Source: Helicoverpa zea | Taxonomy: Eukaryota; Arthropoda; Insecta; Lepidoptera; Noctuidae | Assembly (NCBI RefSeq): GCF_022581195.2 | Contig: NC_061462.1 | Location: 558,001 to 622,000 of the forward strand | Direction of reading: 5' to 3' | Length of the DNA stretch: 64,000 bases | Shown: in pieces, positions 21,947 through 33,726 of the stretch | How positions within the stretch are numbered: the first letter of the stretch is position 1 | Layout of the letters: every line of letters starts with the position of its first letter | The notes under the pieces: generated by a model | Database searches by the model: none | What the model was told of the DNA's origin: nothing | The model's input: only the letters and a program-made list of their open reading frames with translations | Translations under genes and position numbers: made by a program

Positions 21947-22588
21947 GTACCCCTCCTATTCATCTTGTCATCAGTAACATCCCGGAGAGAATGGATGTCA
22001 CAATATCGACCAAAATACACAAAAGGGCAAATAGCATCTGAATCTCAATTGAAGTTCGCACTCGAGAATAAGTATGACGACACAGGACCGGGAGCCAAGC
22101 AGCCTGAATACGCTTACCATACATACAAAACCTTAGAAGACGCATTAATTGCATACTTAGATGACCCAGACACTAAGCTCCCAGAACATGAAAGAATGAA
22201 AGCTATAAATAAACTAACCAAAGCCCAGAACTACGCCACTCCAGCATCAGTAGGCAAGCTATTCCACAAGAACAGCCACTTCAATGACTTCACGAAACCA
22301 CAGTTCCGACCTGTGAGTCATGAAACTGATCCATATAACTTACATGCGAACAAAATTTATTTTCCTGAAGAAAGTATACTTAATACGAAATTACCCAAAG
22401 GGGCAGCTGATGGCAATATTCTGAATTATCAAGCTGAGAAGGTGGAGCCGTTCGGGTTCCATAAGCTACACACGGTGAAAGGCAGTCCTTTGAGCTTGGC
22501 ACATTACACCAGGGACAATAATAAACCTGAGAAGAAGCAAGAAATATTTGATGCTCATCCTAAGTACACATTTTCGTATGGAGTACAT
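21947..22588 (+). CDS. cuticular protein with RR chitin-binding domain, main exon
   Basis: A pyrimidine tract and CCACAG acceptor precede codon GTA at 21947, and a GTAAGT donor follows codon CAT at 22588. Both edges are in phase 0, giving 214 codons. The exon begins with the end of a signal peptide (VPLLFILSSVTS). It then encodes a mature N-terminal region of about 190 residues without Ala/Gly/Pro repeats and with many charged residues and Tyr, and ends with the start of the Rebers-Riddiford domain (PKYTFSYGVH). The domain continues at 33311. RR proteins are secreted into the cuticle and bind chitin; the GVHD split and DxxTGDxK pattern favour the RR-2 (hard cuticle) type. The long non-repetitive N-terminal region is unusual for the family and may mark a specialised member. 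The frame has no interruptions. Confidence 0.85.
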
Positions 22589-23205
22589 GTAAGTAAATTC
22601 TTGTAATTTAATCATTTGGATCTAGACGAAATTAAAGGTGCTTTTCTAGTCATTTTACTTCCTAAACATTATCATAATGACAGGAAAGGAAACTACCTCT
22701 ATTTATTTTATCACCACAGCGAGAGAGCGATTTCGCTACTAAACGGAACGCTACTATAACGTTTATAAGTCGCAACTTGTTCTTGCAATCGCTAGCTTCT
22801 TGTCGAGCAAACTAAATCAATGACAAAAAGACTATTTCTTCAATGAATAAGTTTTGCTTGTTTGCGTAGAACTGGCATGTATCGGTAACGAGAGATTCTT
22901 AAGCTATGAGCATATGCATGATATAAGCTGCAGCATACTAACACTCAGTGACATTTACTCATTTATTTCTATTGTTTTTAAATTGCATAACACTTGTGAG
23001 TGTTTGCACAACAGTCGAGTAAATACGCATGCCGTAGTAATGAGTTGTAAAAGTTTTCTTTTTGTCATTAATTGTAGATAACGTGATTAGAATTTTTTGT
23101 AGAGTTACTGGAAAAAAATCCATAAATTTCTGTTCTGTCTCACTGCTGGACAAAGTCCTTTCTATTTCGTCCTACACCTGCCGTTCCTTCAAATGAAATA
23201 CCAAC
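22589..23205. other. start of intron 2 of the cuticular-protein gene
   Basis: AT-rich. At about 23135-23165 the minus strand reads as the GGxCxxxGxCCAGCAGTG end of a LINE polyprotein, a short decayed scrap of the type complete at 61146-61383. Nothing else is recognisable. Confidence 0.4.
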
Positions 23206-23213
23206 CATGGTGA
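23206..23213. repeat. target site duplication, left copy (outer hAT)
   Basis: CATGGTGA, repeated exactly at 25948-25955. Confidence 0.8.
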
Positions 23214-23276
23214 CAACGGCGGATCCAGGGGGTAGGTCACAAGGTCATGACCCCCCCTGGGCCAGGTTCAGGACCT

Positions 23277-24058
23277 TTTTTTTTTTTTTTTTTATCGACG
23301 TAAAATCATCAAATGACCCCTCCCGCTGTGGGTTAGCAGCGGTGAGGGAGTGTCAGACTCTTACTGACTAAAATCGTCGTGTTCCGTCATAGGCCTTTTA
23401 TGTACCAGGGCCGCGGTATCTCTTTCGAACAACCCGCAGCCCCGGCAGGCCTTGGCCCTGCTGGGCCCCGCTGGGGTTGCTGACGTCTCTTTGAGGAGCG
23501 CGTGGAACAACGCGCGCCGTCGACACGGGTCTGTCGTCTAGGAAGACAGAGGGACGATGAGCCACCCGAACTCACCGCCCACAGACCCACGCCTACGGTG
23601 GCCGGGAGTCATCTCGCGACACCCGGCGCCCATGGTGTCTACCTGGTCCAGCGCGGCGGCCGGGATGAGAGGTGCGAACTCTCTGGCGTTCCGCCTCCTC
23701 CTTCTCGAGCATGACCGCTTCGCAGAAGGAGGCGACGGCATCCCATTCCCTCTCGCCCCGGACCATGGCCTGAACCAGGGCCGGACGCGAGAGGTCGCCG
23801 CCGCCCAAAGCCTCGACGAGGACCCGGCGGTGCCCTTCCCATGCGGGGCACACCTGGACTGTGTGGTCCACCGTGTCCTCGGGGCTGTCCGCACAATGGT
23901 GACACCCGGGCGCCTCCTCACGACCGATGCGGTGCAGGTACCTCCCGAAACAACCGTGTCCGGTGAGGACCTGCGTCATGCGGTACGTGAGGGCGCCGTG
24001 ACTCCTCCCGAGCCACTCCTCAAAGAGGGGACTTACCGCCACGATGGTGGCGTGCCCT
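23277..24058 (-). mobile_element. short R1-clade LINE 3' copy with A tail and 13-bp duplication
   Basis: Minus-strand order: AGGGCACG start, coding for the C-terminal domain of the R1-type polyprotein (frame with SPLFEEWLGRSHGALTYRMT), 3' untranslated region and an A tail (T run at 23277-23293). The coding part includes the post-RT cysteine/histidine motif (GCHHC, then DHTVQVCPAW), characteristic of R1/TRAS-like LINEs. AGGTTCAGGACCT is duplicated at 23264-23276 and 24059-24071. The endonuclease and reverse transcriptase are absent. It is almost identical to 39217-40000 and has the same 5' end. Confidence 0.9.
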
Positions 24059-24199
24059 AGGTTCAGGACCTAAGGGGACCAATAATTGAAATGGTTAAAC
24101 ACGATGTTTTCAGTTTTTGTTATAAGTATAAGATAATTTTTATTCCGAGTGAATAGGTAGATACCTACATAGTTACAGGTAGAGTAGTTTTGCTGAAGA

Positions 24200-25830
24200 A
24201 TTCGTGCTCGCAACGCTCACTCTCTATTCTTTATTTACTCTTTATCCGTACCCAAAAGGAGGAAACGGGATCCTGTTACTAAGAATCCGCTGTCCGGGTT
24301 GCCTACATTACATGCTGTATCTCATGCAGGGCCGTCTTAACCTATGGTGCAGGGTGTGCGAATAACCCGGGCGCCTCGGTCTCAGGGGCGCCGCGGGACG
24401 CCCCACCACCAGGAAATTTCGAAGAAATTACACCCGTTCGATAAGGAAGTTCCACATTGTATCATGATACTGACAAAAAAGTCGCCTTCGCTTTGTTGGA
24501 TCGATCATTTTGATTATTTTTAACTTTTAACATCCTCCAACTAAGTGAAAAAATTCTAGCTCGCTACGCTCGCGAGTAAATGACTATGTCTGTACTGTAT
24601 TTCTGATTATTTATTATTTTTAATGACGCACCGAATCAACGAACACAAATGGCACTCTCTCTAATCACGGTTCCTTTTTATTTGTACGTAATTCCCAGTC
24701 TGATTTGTGAGTCTTCAAACAAATAATTCAAAAAAGTTCGCGCTCGCTGCGCTCGCGGCTACTTGTTGCTTTACAATGTATTTAATCAGGTGCTTTTGTG
24801 TCGTAGGTTCAAAAAATTTCGCGCTCGCTTCGCTCGCGCAATATCATATATACCTTGCTTTGATAACTTCATAAGTCAAATATAACAAAAAAAAAATATT
24901 AATGGAGTCCTCAAAAACAAAACAGTTTGCGCTTCCGACTGCTTGTTACTTTACAGCGCTTTTTAAAACTTATGAACTTTTTGTGTCCCAAAATTAAAAA
25001 AATTTGCGCGCTCGCTTCGCTCGCGCTCATCGTCGCGCCATAACGTAGTCCTGTCTCGACTTTCATAATTTAAATCTGGCCAACAGTTTGAGCCTACAAT
25101 GATTCGGAAACATTTTTATAAGTCCTTTACCTACCAAAAAAGTGACTTTCGTTCGAACGTTCTTATTTATATTCCTTTTGATTTTGAGTAGTACATATTG
25201 TATGTACTACTCAAAATCTTTCAATAGATACATAAGTGGCGCTTGGGTGATGATTGCACCGAGGCGCTACATGAGCTAGAGACGGCCCTGATCTCATGAA
25301 CCCTTACCATTACCCTTACTTAAGACAATTGAAGTTTTCACAGAAAATGTTTTACTGTTGCTGCAATAAAAAAAACGTACGCGCCCTTTTCTACGTACAC
25401 AATACTTTTCAAACGTTTAGTCTTCAACCTGAAAAAATTCTCGCGTTTGCTATGATCGCACTTTCTTGTATTTGTGCTGTCTATTTGTTATACAGCAAGA
25501 AAGCGTTTTCATCTACTTTTAGTCCTCGAACTGAAAAAAAATTTTCGCGGTCGCTTCGCTCGCGCTTTTTCAATTTCACGTCTGTGATTCTGTCCAAGAA
25601 ATCGCGTTCGCTCAGCTCGGACCATTTTCTACATAAAAACACTTTTTTAACCTTAGTCCTCGACCTGAACAAAAATTTTCGCGCTCGCTTCGCTCGCGCT
25701 TTTTTGTTTGGCACGTGTGTGTAGTATAAATACGAGAAATTGCGCTCACTCTGCTCGGGCCATTTTCTACATGAAAACACTTTTCTTCACATTCGTAAAA
25801 ATTTCGAGCTCGCTACGATCGCGCTTATTG
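24200..25830. repeat. dispersed array of CGCTCGC-type mirror-symmetric motifs
   Basis: About ten copies of a motif close to CGCGCTCGCTTCGCTCGCGC occur at roughly 24205, 24556, 24740, 24817, 25008, 25442, 25548, 25601, 25679, 25741 and 25806. In the outer hAT part some are spaced by about 130 bases with a shared TTAGTCCTCGACCTGAA-like leader. The best copy, 25676-25703, reads the same in both directions on one strand over 28 bases (a mirror repeat, not a hairpin). They occur in both the outer and the inner hAT element, suggesting the two are related families. Confidence 0.75.
24327..25290. mobile_element. inner non-autonomous hAT element
   Basis: Inverted termini CAGGGCCGTCT (24327) and AGACGGCCCTG (ending 25290) fit the hAT pattern. 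The exact 8-bp duplication ATCTCATG lies at 24319-24326 and 25291-25298. Just inside both ends are GGCGCCT/AGGCGC-type blocks in inverted arrangement. It is 964 bases long and non-coding. Confidence 0.88.
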
Positions 25831-25947
25831 TATTTATACTACTACTTTTAATATTAACAGATCTATACGCTACAATATAATATTTTTTGTGACTTGACCA
25901 CGACTTTGTGACCCCCCCCCCTGGTACCGAAGCTGGATCCGCCCTTG

Positions 25948-25955
25948 CATGGTGA
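25948..25955. repeat. target site duplication, right copy (outer hAT)
   Basis: CATGGTGA, identical to 23206-23213. Confidence 0.8.
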
Positions 25956-26829
25956 TAGGTGTTTAGACTGTCCCAACATTATATCTAAGGTGCTAATACA
26001 CGCTCAATTCTCTACCAAACTACGTACTTAATGAAACTAGGTGTCAACCATTAACAGTAGGCTTCAATACAAGCTTGGGTTGCGTATGGTAATTTCTCAA
26101 CGAATCCGTAAAACTGCAAGTCTTCATTGAGAATAAGAAAGTGGTTGTGACTGGTTGCCACGTGGGTTGCGACAGTGGCCTTATTTCTCAGTTCAATCTC
26201 ACTTTGATCTTTGTACGCGAAAATATCTTGTTTGTTAGGCTTTTTTTGGGTCATAAGCGGACGTTGTGTAACCTGTAGTAGAACCGATGACTGTATTCCT
26301 TCTAGGTAATGCCACGATATGAGGTAGCTGTTTTTTTTATAAGAGACTTAGCTACTATTTTATAAGGTTATTTCATAATTTTGTATTTTTGATTTAGCAT
26401 TACGATTAATTGAAAACAAAATCATAAAATGCCAAGTTGACTATGAGCGTTCACGCAAAAATGATGGACGCATATAAATCATAACTACTCCACTTTAACT
26501 CACACCTATAATTTGGCAATATAACCGGCATTTACGCAACGCCCAGTACTAAGGAATACTTGAAGTACATATTAACAATGCAAGCGGCACCGGGGCGTGA
26601 CGATAGCTTTCCATTAACTGGTCAGTTCACAAAGTCAGGTGTTTCGAAATATTTCCTGGAAGTATGCTTCATTTGTTTATTTATAAGTTGCCAAATTGTC
26701 GAAAGGGCTAGAACAGTTGAACATCGATTGATAAGTCTGATTGGTGACTCTTTAAAATAATTGTGCAGATTTATGTAAGTGTTAATATGTGTCTATACTC
26801 TTTGTAATGAGATAAGCCAGCTACCCAGG
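25956..26829. other. intron 2 sequence with no recognisable element
   Basis: AT-rich; the short frames show no motif. Confidence 0.45.
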
Positions 26830-26960
26830 ACATATTATAGTGCACAAGCGTAGATACAGGTGCACTTTCTATTCACCTCACTCTCAGGTGCACTCTCTAT
26901 TCCCTCACTCTCATAGTCCGATGGGACGGCAATCCGACTCGACCGGAGGTACTAGACATT
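26830..26960 (+). repeat. dispersed repeat, copy A (TATAGTGCACAAG family)
   Basis: Shares ACATATTATAGTGCACAAGC, CAGGTGCACT, CTATT, CTCACTCTCATAG and CCGATxGxACxGCAATCC with 32415-32530 in the same order. It contains a local duplication of the GGTGCACTTTCTATTC part. The class is unknown; no promoter boxes or terminal repeats were seen. Confidence 0.7.
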
Positions 26961-27715
26961 AGGTAAACAAACCAGTGCCCATAAGACGAGTCATTATTTA
27001 TAAAGTGATCGAAAATTCAGAATGAGAGAGATATGGAGCAATGTAGAATGCATAATGAATAAATAGCACCGTCTATGCAGAGCACTCCGAAATAATTGTA
27101 TACTGCATAATGTCAAGTTCAAGTACTGAGCTGAATTAAAATAGACAACAAGCTTTATTATAATAATGACAGACATTTCAATCTCAATGCGTCTTGACAA
27201 CTACCTCATGCCGTGGTCGTGAGAAGTTCAAGGCAATATGTTTTAGATCCGGTCCCTAAAACCATAATGTCAGTAAGTACCTAGAGACATTGCACTACAT
27301 ACAGGAATTTATAGATAGAGATCACGATAATGATACGTATTTGCTCTAGTTACAATACTTTGTTACTGTTATGTTACAACCTTTTTATCGTCCCACTGCT
27401 GGGCACAGGCCTCCTCTTACACGCAGAAGACAATACTTTGGGTAAAAATTTATTTTACATTTACCACAAAGAATGCAGGTTCCATATGACCATGTTTGTT
27501 CTATTTTAGAAAGCAAAGAGAATTATTTTATAAATCTTTTAGTTTTTGAACAAAACAAACCTATAATAAGCCCTAGAACTTTGGAGAAGTGTAAAAATAC
27601 ACCATGGTTCTCTAAGTCTACGCCCAACAGTGTACCATATTTGAATTTAATAGAGTTATCTCAGCCATGACTGTCAATAAGATAATTTCAAAGCAATAAC
27701 AATAACTATGATCGA
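26961..27715. other. intron 2 sequence with a LINE scrap
   Basis: At 27385-27425 the minus strand reads GAGGAGGCCTGTGCCCAGCA, the C-terminal end of a LINE polyprotein of the 61146 type. Otherwise nothing is recognisable. Confidence 0.4.
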
Positions 27716-27719
27716 CACG

Positions 27720-27845
27720 ACAATTTGGCGTGCCATGAACAGGTCGGGGTCAGTCGTGCACAGATTTAGGCGGTGTGGCGACTGTCGTGATGGCCCAGAG
27801 GAAAATGTATCTCAATATCTTGTAAACAGCCCTGCCCTTATTAAT
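27720..27845 (+). pseudogene. possible R1-clade LINE C-terminal scrap
   Basis: One frame reads RFRRCGDCRDGPEENVSQYLVN. This resembles the cysteine-rich post-RT motif of R1-type LINEs (C-x2-C, then acidic EE(D/N)xV) with the expected His lost. It is too short and decayed for certainty. Confidence 0.3.
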
Positions 27846-28736
27846 TAGACGTTTTTCGTTTATATTAATGCTTAAACATATTCCCTTACTAGTTATATCC
27901 TCTTTTGCCCGATCCCTGAGGGTAAAGTCGAGGTTACTAAAAGCTTGCTACAATTCTGAAGATTTAAATAAACTCTTATAATCACTAGAAATCACTGTTA
28001 GAAAAAGGAGAAAAAATACATAGGGACTAGATTCATCACTGGCATTGAAACTTCACGTCCACAGTTCTCGGCCAACTTTTTATCGACATGGAACATTACG
28101 TCAATTGGTGTACAGTTTCCATTTCTAGGTATTATATGGGTACGAAGGTGCCAGGCATCATGTACAGGCCATATACGCGTACTTACGATCGAAATTTAAT
28201 TCCGAACCGCCCTTGAAAACTGTACCTACCTAATCCTCACCAGCATAGTTATCTGACAATCATGCTCCAACCATAATAAATCATATCGAATCCGATATAA
28301 TTTGAATACATTCTAATGATCACGAGATTGTTGGGTACACCATCATTATCTGACTAGCCTCAAGCCAAGAGGTTGTCCGTGATATGAATAGGCGTTTTGT
28401 TGAACAACTGACTTTAACCAATTGTCTAATATGATAATTTAGTGCAAATTGTTATGTACATACCTTGTAATTATGATATCTCTATCAAGGTTTTAGTATA
28501 CATTAATCATTGTTAAGATTGTGATTAGGATAGCTTTTACAATCATTGTCAAGTCCGCATTGGTAGAGAACACCCAGTGCGCTATCGTAACAGGGTCAAT
28601 ATTTCCTACTTAAAATCAGCTTACTTACACGCATTAAGCATACAAAAACAGTTTCGTTATTTTAAGGATCCCCAGCTAAATCTAGTTTTATTTTTCCCAT
28701 TCCACAGCTGTATTATTTCATCATCATGATCGTCCT
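27846..28736. other. intron 2 sequence with no recognisable element
   Basis: Nothing identifiable. Confidence 0.45.
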
Positions 28737-28885
28737 GTGTTTATCCCAACGTTATTGAAGGTCCGCACTGCATGTTTTCTTCTTCCATACTCTTCTGTCG
28801 GCCATAATCTCATGAGTACATTCTATGTCGACTTTTACATAATCCATCCATCGTCTCTTTGGTCCCCTTCCACTTTATCCATCAT
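28737..28885 (-). pseudogene. RTE-like LINE C-terminal remnant
   Basis: The minus strand encodes GPKRRWMDYVKVDIE, then MADRRVWKKKTCSADLQ and a stop. This is the typical RTE ending (GRPKxRWxDxVxxD ... DRxxWKxxT...ADP). No tail or duplication was seen. Confidence 0.7.
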
Positions 28886-31800
28886 TAGGTATCTTACTGT
28901 TTTAATAAGCTTCATATTTATAGATGAAAGTTACCTGAATCTCAATCACCACGAATAAATTAACAATCATTGAAGCCAATACGGAACTTGTCGCCTTGTA
29001 CCTTTTTAACCGACTTCTTATATAAACTGACCGGTATTTCCATACAATTAGCTCATTGGTTGGACGTTCAACTTTTTTTCCGGAGTGTGACAGAATGAAA
29101 CTAATTTGCTTGTAAGCGTATGCATCCGCGTACGACATTTTGTTACGCGGTACTTTTATTATTTCGTTTGGTGAATACCTATTTGTTTTTTGTTTAGGCG
29201 GCTAATACGGCTAATACTGAGAAAAGTGATAGTTATGCTTATGGTATTTAAAAAGCCTTAACAATTAAGTGGGTAGAAATCGAAGGCAGATACTAAAATT
29301 GGCACCTTTCTCACAGAAAGCAGTCAAAAATGACAGATTATCAGCTAATATTTATTAAGTGTTCCATTGATATTAGAACATAGGAATGACCCTTTTATAG
29401 AATTCAATATTAGTACATATTCCTAGATTTATCGAAAAGTTAAGTTAGTTAACTTCAAAACAAAAAGTGATGACACACTTACCTTGATTCTACAATGTTT
29501 TGCTACACGTATTTGTCACAAATAGTCTCATTTGGTTCTTTACATAAGAGCTAGTTTACCATACAATGGGTTTACCCAACTAGCGCAAAGTGTGACAGAC
29601 AAATGACAATGTTATTGCACTTTCTAGCGACACGAACCGCATTCTAGATTATATACCTATACTTTCTCTGGTGGCCGCTGTGAATGCTATTAATAGATAT
29701 TTTATTATCTCAATCTATGACCACAATAAAAAAACTATAATTTATTCGGACCGAAAATAAATACTGTTTGATTTTATATAAACTACTATTTTATTTTATG
29801 CTTTTTATAGGTAGGTACTTTAATTACAACATCCATGAAAGATGTCAATAACGTAATTATTGCAATTAGGTCATCAATTCTCTCAAATAATTCACACTTG
29901 GCCGTACATTTTGGCAATGAACCAGTTATTTGCAAAATCAATTAATTACCTACCTAATTTATTTGACACACGCACAAACAAATTAATATCAACGCAATGC
30001 GTATCTGCTTTCAATTTCTAGATACCGAATAATGACACTGCATATGCATGAGATTTATGTAAGAAAAAAACTAGGCCTAGAAAACAAGTAGGCTTCATTC
30101 ATCACGAATCTAATTTACAAACACGTTAGCTAAAAATCTCACAGCATACATTGCTGTTTTAATACTGGTACCTAAACTCCTTCTCTATACATTAGCGTCA
30201 ATGTATGTGGTACAATAAAAATGCTGTCGGCTTTCATTGCCGACTTTAGGAAGTAAGGTGTGGCGGTTACGCAATGGGTATACCCGACTGTCGTAAGGTT
30301 ACGCGTGCAATGACTGACTGACTGATCAAGGAGATCATATGAAATGTCGTCAAGAAAATTATAATTAAACCGATACGTATTGCGGATATTATGGTAAATT
30401 ATGTGTTGTGTGGAAATTTTATTTTTGGATGACCTGAATGAGAAAAAAATAAAAATAAATTGTATTTTTTTTAAATTATAATTCAGAAATCTTCTATTTA
30501 TCTCTTATTAAATTTAAATAAGTAGTAGGTATAACAACGTTACACAATTAAATCCATTAACGGGATATTCCACGCTATTGCACATTGCATTACAACAATA
30601 ATTTGAAAGGGTGATTACCAGTAAATACATAAACATAAAGTACTAAGAAGCAATTAAAATACCTCGAAAGAATGTAAGTAGATTGTTAAGGCTATAAAAA
30701 CCAAAGTACCGGCAAATACCTTAAGAAAAAAATGCATAATAATTAATGCTGCTAATCTGATCAAGGATATAATAAAATATAATCGAAGTTTCGCAAAAAA
30801 TAGAACATAAGGAACTCTGAACAATTACCTACACCCAAGTATTCTGTAGCAAACGCACTTGACCTTCGTCAGTCGGGTATACACACGTGATTGCGTATAC
30901 GCATTCGAACTTACTTTTAACTTGAAGCCTTGTACTTGTCCGTCACACCCTGCCACTTTGCTACTCGAAAATAGACCCTTGTAGTATTAAAATAAAGTAA
31001 ACTTTCAATTGCAATAATGTAGTGTTAGTGTTCCCTGCCACTCGATCTAAATTCAGACGTATTCTTATAAGCTTAAGGTTTAATTTGGTGTGCCCAAGAT
31101 AGAGATTTGCAAAACCTTCAAAAAGGAAATTTAATTACAATTTTTAGAACCACACTATAATTAGAACAAATTGTAATGGTTTTTTAAACAATTATCATAT
31201 CATAGCGTGCCATTGAGAGTCGAATTGTAATTATTTAAATGGCTGATCGCCGCGTTTTATTCAATTGTTTGTTTTACTTAATAAAGAAATGCAAAAAAAA
31301 ACTTTAATTATATTCCGTAAGGCTGGTTACACCTGTCGCTTCACTAAGATGAGGAATGTGAGGAAAGTCTAAAAACTGTAAAAGGGATTTTTTTTCTTTG
31401 GCCGTCATCGAAATGTCAGTTTTAACCAAAATCCTCCTAGTTTTCGTTAATGCTCCCGTGTCACTCACTAACTTTATTGAGTTCCTAAAATTAAATAGTA
31501 AGGCAGCTGTGGTTGTCTGGCTTCTCTGAACTCATGTACATTTTAGGAATTCGGCAGAAACCGCGCGCGTTAAGTTTTTGCAAAGTAACCTATTAGATGT
31601 TTAAGACATCTTTCATGGGCGATCATAATATGTAGGTACTGTGAAAAAAAAAGCGCTAGGTTCCGTGACTGTAGATTTAGACTACCTATTTATTTAAAAG
31701 GTAACATCGTGGCATGAAAATAAAGAACGGATTATACAGGATAACCTTTTCAAGAGATTTAGTTAAGCCTGTTATATAGAGAAGGTAGGTAAGTACTCTT

Positions 31801-32414
31801 TAAGATACTACTTACGTAGTAACTATTATAGTAATCTGTGATACTACCTTGAATTTGCCACACCTTCATTTAGAAGATATTTGAGACATTAATTATATCT
31901 TTAATGCTTTTGTCTAAAACAAAGGAAGTGTAACTAATATATTAATGACTTGATCACGAGTGATTGACGGGTCTAGTTGATAATGTGTAATTGGAACTGT
32001 TATCTAGGAAATTAATTTACATATTCATTTTTACAAGGTTACGCGATTTTTTCGTTAAGCTAATCTAACACCCTATTATTACTGATTGAATGATACTGTT
32101 ACTTGAATTAATGCTCCTATTTATCATTCCTTGTGTTCTCAAATAAGTACTTTATAGGATCACGAATCCGAACTTAATAATATCTTGCTGTAAACAAATT
32201 GATGTGTTAGAACAATAGGAAGGTTGTTCCGATGTAGGTAAATGTCAGTCGTAAAATAACGAAGTGGTATTTACAAGTAAGAGGTTTAACTGACGTGAAA
32301 ATTGTGCTTTATGGCTTGAGAACCTTCAAGTAATAACTACTACTTTAGATTTGTGTTAAAGTCAAAACTGAAGACATAATCGGCGCTATTCCTTCTTAGC
32401 GTATCAACCAGTTG
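28886..32414. other. intron 2 sequence with no recognisable gene
   Basis: 3.5 kb of AT-rich DNA without a long frame, element with defined ends or known motif. Confidence 0.45.
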
Positions 32415-32530
32415 CACATGACATAATATTATAGTGCACAAGCATTTGTACAGACTCAGGTGCACTCACTATTTCTTTACTCTCATAGCCCGATTGCACA
32501 GCAATCCCACAAGATCAGAGAAAGATCATA
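32415..32530 (+). repeat. dispersed repeat, copy B (TATAGTGCACAAG family)
   Basis: Same family and orientation as 26830-26960, with more divergence and without the local duplication. Confidence 0.7.
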
Positions 32531-33310
32531 CATATTTCAAGATTAACATAAAGCTTAATAAAAAGATTAAACACCTTTTCTTTATCGGTTGTGTAAATGA
32601 ATTGTGTAGAACAAAGAAATGTACATTGATGTCGATGTAACTAAAACAAAGGGCGCAGGAAACGCGTACGTCAATTGTCTCAACTTCAATCAACACACGT
32701 GGGTCCTTTATTGTTTATACCATAAGGTACTTACACATATTTTTATTATAAAATTAGTTTCCGCCAGCGGTTTCTTGGGAACTTCTTCGCGCATTAATAT
32801 AGCCTTCCCACGTAAAGAAGTTACATATGTAACACAGAAATATTTAATTGGATCAATAATTTTTGAGATTGGTTCAAACAAAGCAACAATCCAATTCTTT
32901 AGCTATAAAAAGTACAGATAATGTATAAGACCGTTAATAAACAACCATGCTTTAAATTCCATTATGTACAAATTATGAAAACCTTTAGGTTTTACTATAA
33001 CAGCCTAAATACAAAAACCATATCCGACCTTTTTGCCTCCCGTTCTTCTTCTTGTCGAGTGAGCTGCAGTTTTAATCACCTAGCAAGCCTCTAGTGACGG
33101 CCTTTGAGGTGGAATTGTAAAGACTGCTACTGAGTAGCATGCTGGCTTTCCGTGCCGTTCCAGGCACGGGGGTGTAATACCGCTACCTTCCAGAGCTCCG
33201 GGCTGCTTTGTGAAAGTTTCTAAAACCCACAAAGTGCTCAGCAGCGCTATCGACAAATAGACCAACGAGGCAAACACGCAAGAACTAACAAAACACCTTC
33301 TCAATTCCAG
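32531..33310. other. end of intron 2 of the cuticular-protein gene
   Basis: No element recognised. The intron ends with TCAATTCCAG before the last exon. Confidence 0.45.
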
Positions 33311-33472
33311 GACAAGACCACAGGCGACTCGAAGACTGTTCAGGAGAGCCGCGACGGTGGCTCCGTCCGAGGGTACTACAGCTTCCTAGACTCTGACGGC
33401 AAGACACGCTCCGTCTACTACACGGCTGATGATCGGCTAGGATTCCGCGCCAATGTGCAGAAGACCGATTAG
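33311..33472 (+). CDS. cuticular protein, last exon with the core RR domain
   Basis: Following a TTCCAG acceptor, 53 codons and a TAG complete the chitin-binding domain in phase 0 with the exon ending at 22588. Visible consensus residues are DxxTGDxK, then E-x2-DGGSVRGYYSFLDSDGKTR, then VYYTADDRLGFRANV. The conserved aromatic residues that line the chitin-binding face and the GF near the end are all present. The protein ends a few residues after the domain. AATAAA at 33727-33732 is a plausible polyadenylation signal 255 bases downstream of the stop. Confidence 0.88.
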   Translation, partial: DKTTGDSKTVQESRDGGSVRGYYSFLDSDGKTRSVYYTADDRLGFRANVQKTD

Positions 33473-33726
33473 AATAGTTTAATTAGCTAGCTTTAATTGT
33501 ATGATGGTAAGAGAGGATTTGCAAGTCTAAAGCCTAAGGTCACTGGCAACATAAACGTCAGTGTCTTAAAACATCTGTTTACTGATACGAGATAATTTGT
33601 AATGGTTTTAGGAAAACTGCCGTTTATGGCATTGGTGAACTTGGGTTTTAGTGTTGTAGAAATTTCGGAGTAGTCATCGAAAGTAGTAGTAGACATAGAA
33701 AGGCTCCAAAATTGGCCTTAACCTCG

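Larger units (their letters stand above)
23214..25947. mobile_element. outer non-autonomous hAT element containing two nested insertions
   Basis: The ends are imperfect inverted repeats: CAACGGCGGATCCAGG at the left and, inverted, CAAGGGCGGATCCAGC at the right. GGTCACAA(G/A)GTC(A/G)TG lies slightly inside on both. The 8-bp duplication CATGGTGA flanks it. Removing the R1-clade copy (23277-24058) and inner hAT (24327-25290) leaves about 1 kb of non-coding sequence with CGCTCGC-type mirror repeats. No transposase is encoded. Confidence 0.82.

Noticed and set aside
23557..24060. Open frames of 167-173 codons on the + strand of the R1-clade copies
   Set aside because: They are antisense to the LINE C-terminal domain, which carries the real motifs. 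GC-rich sequence opens several frames at once.
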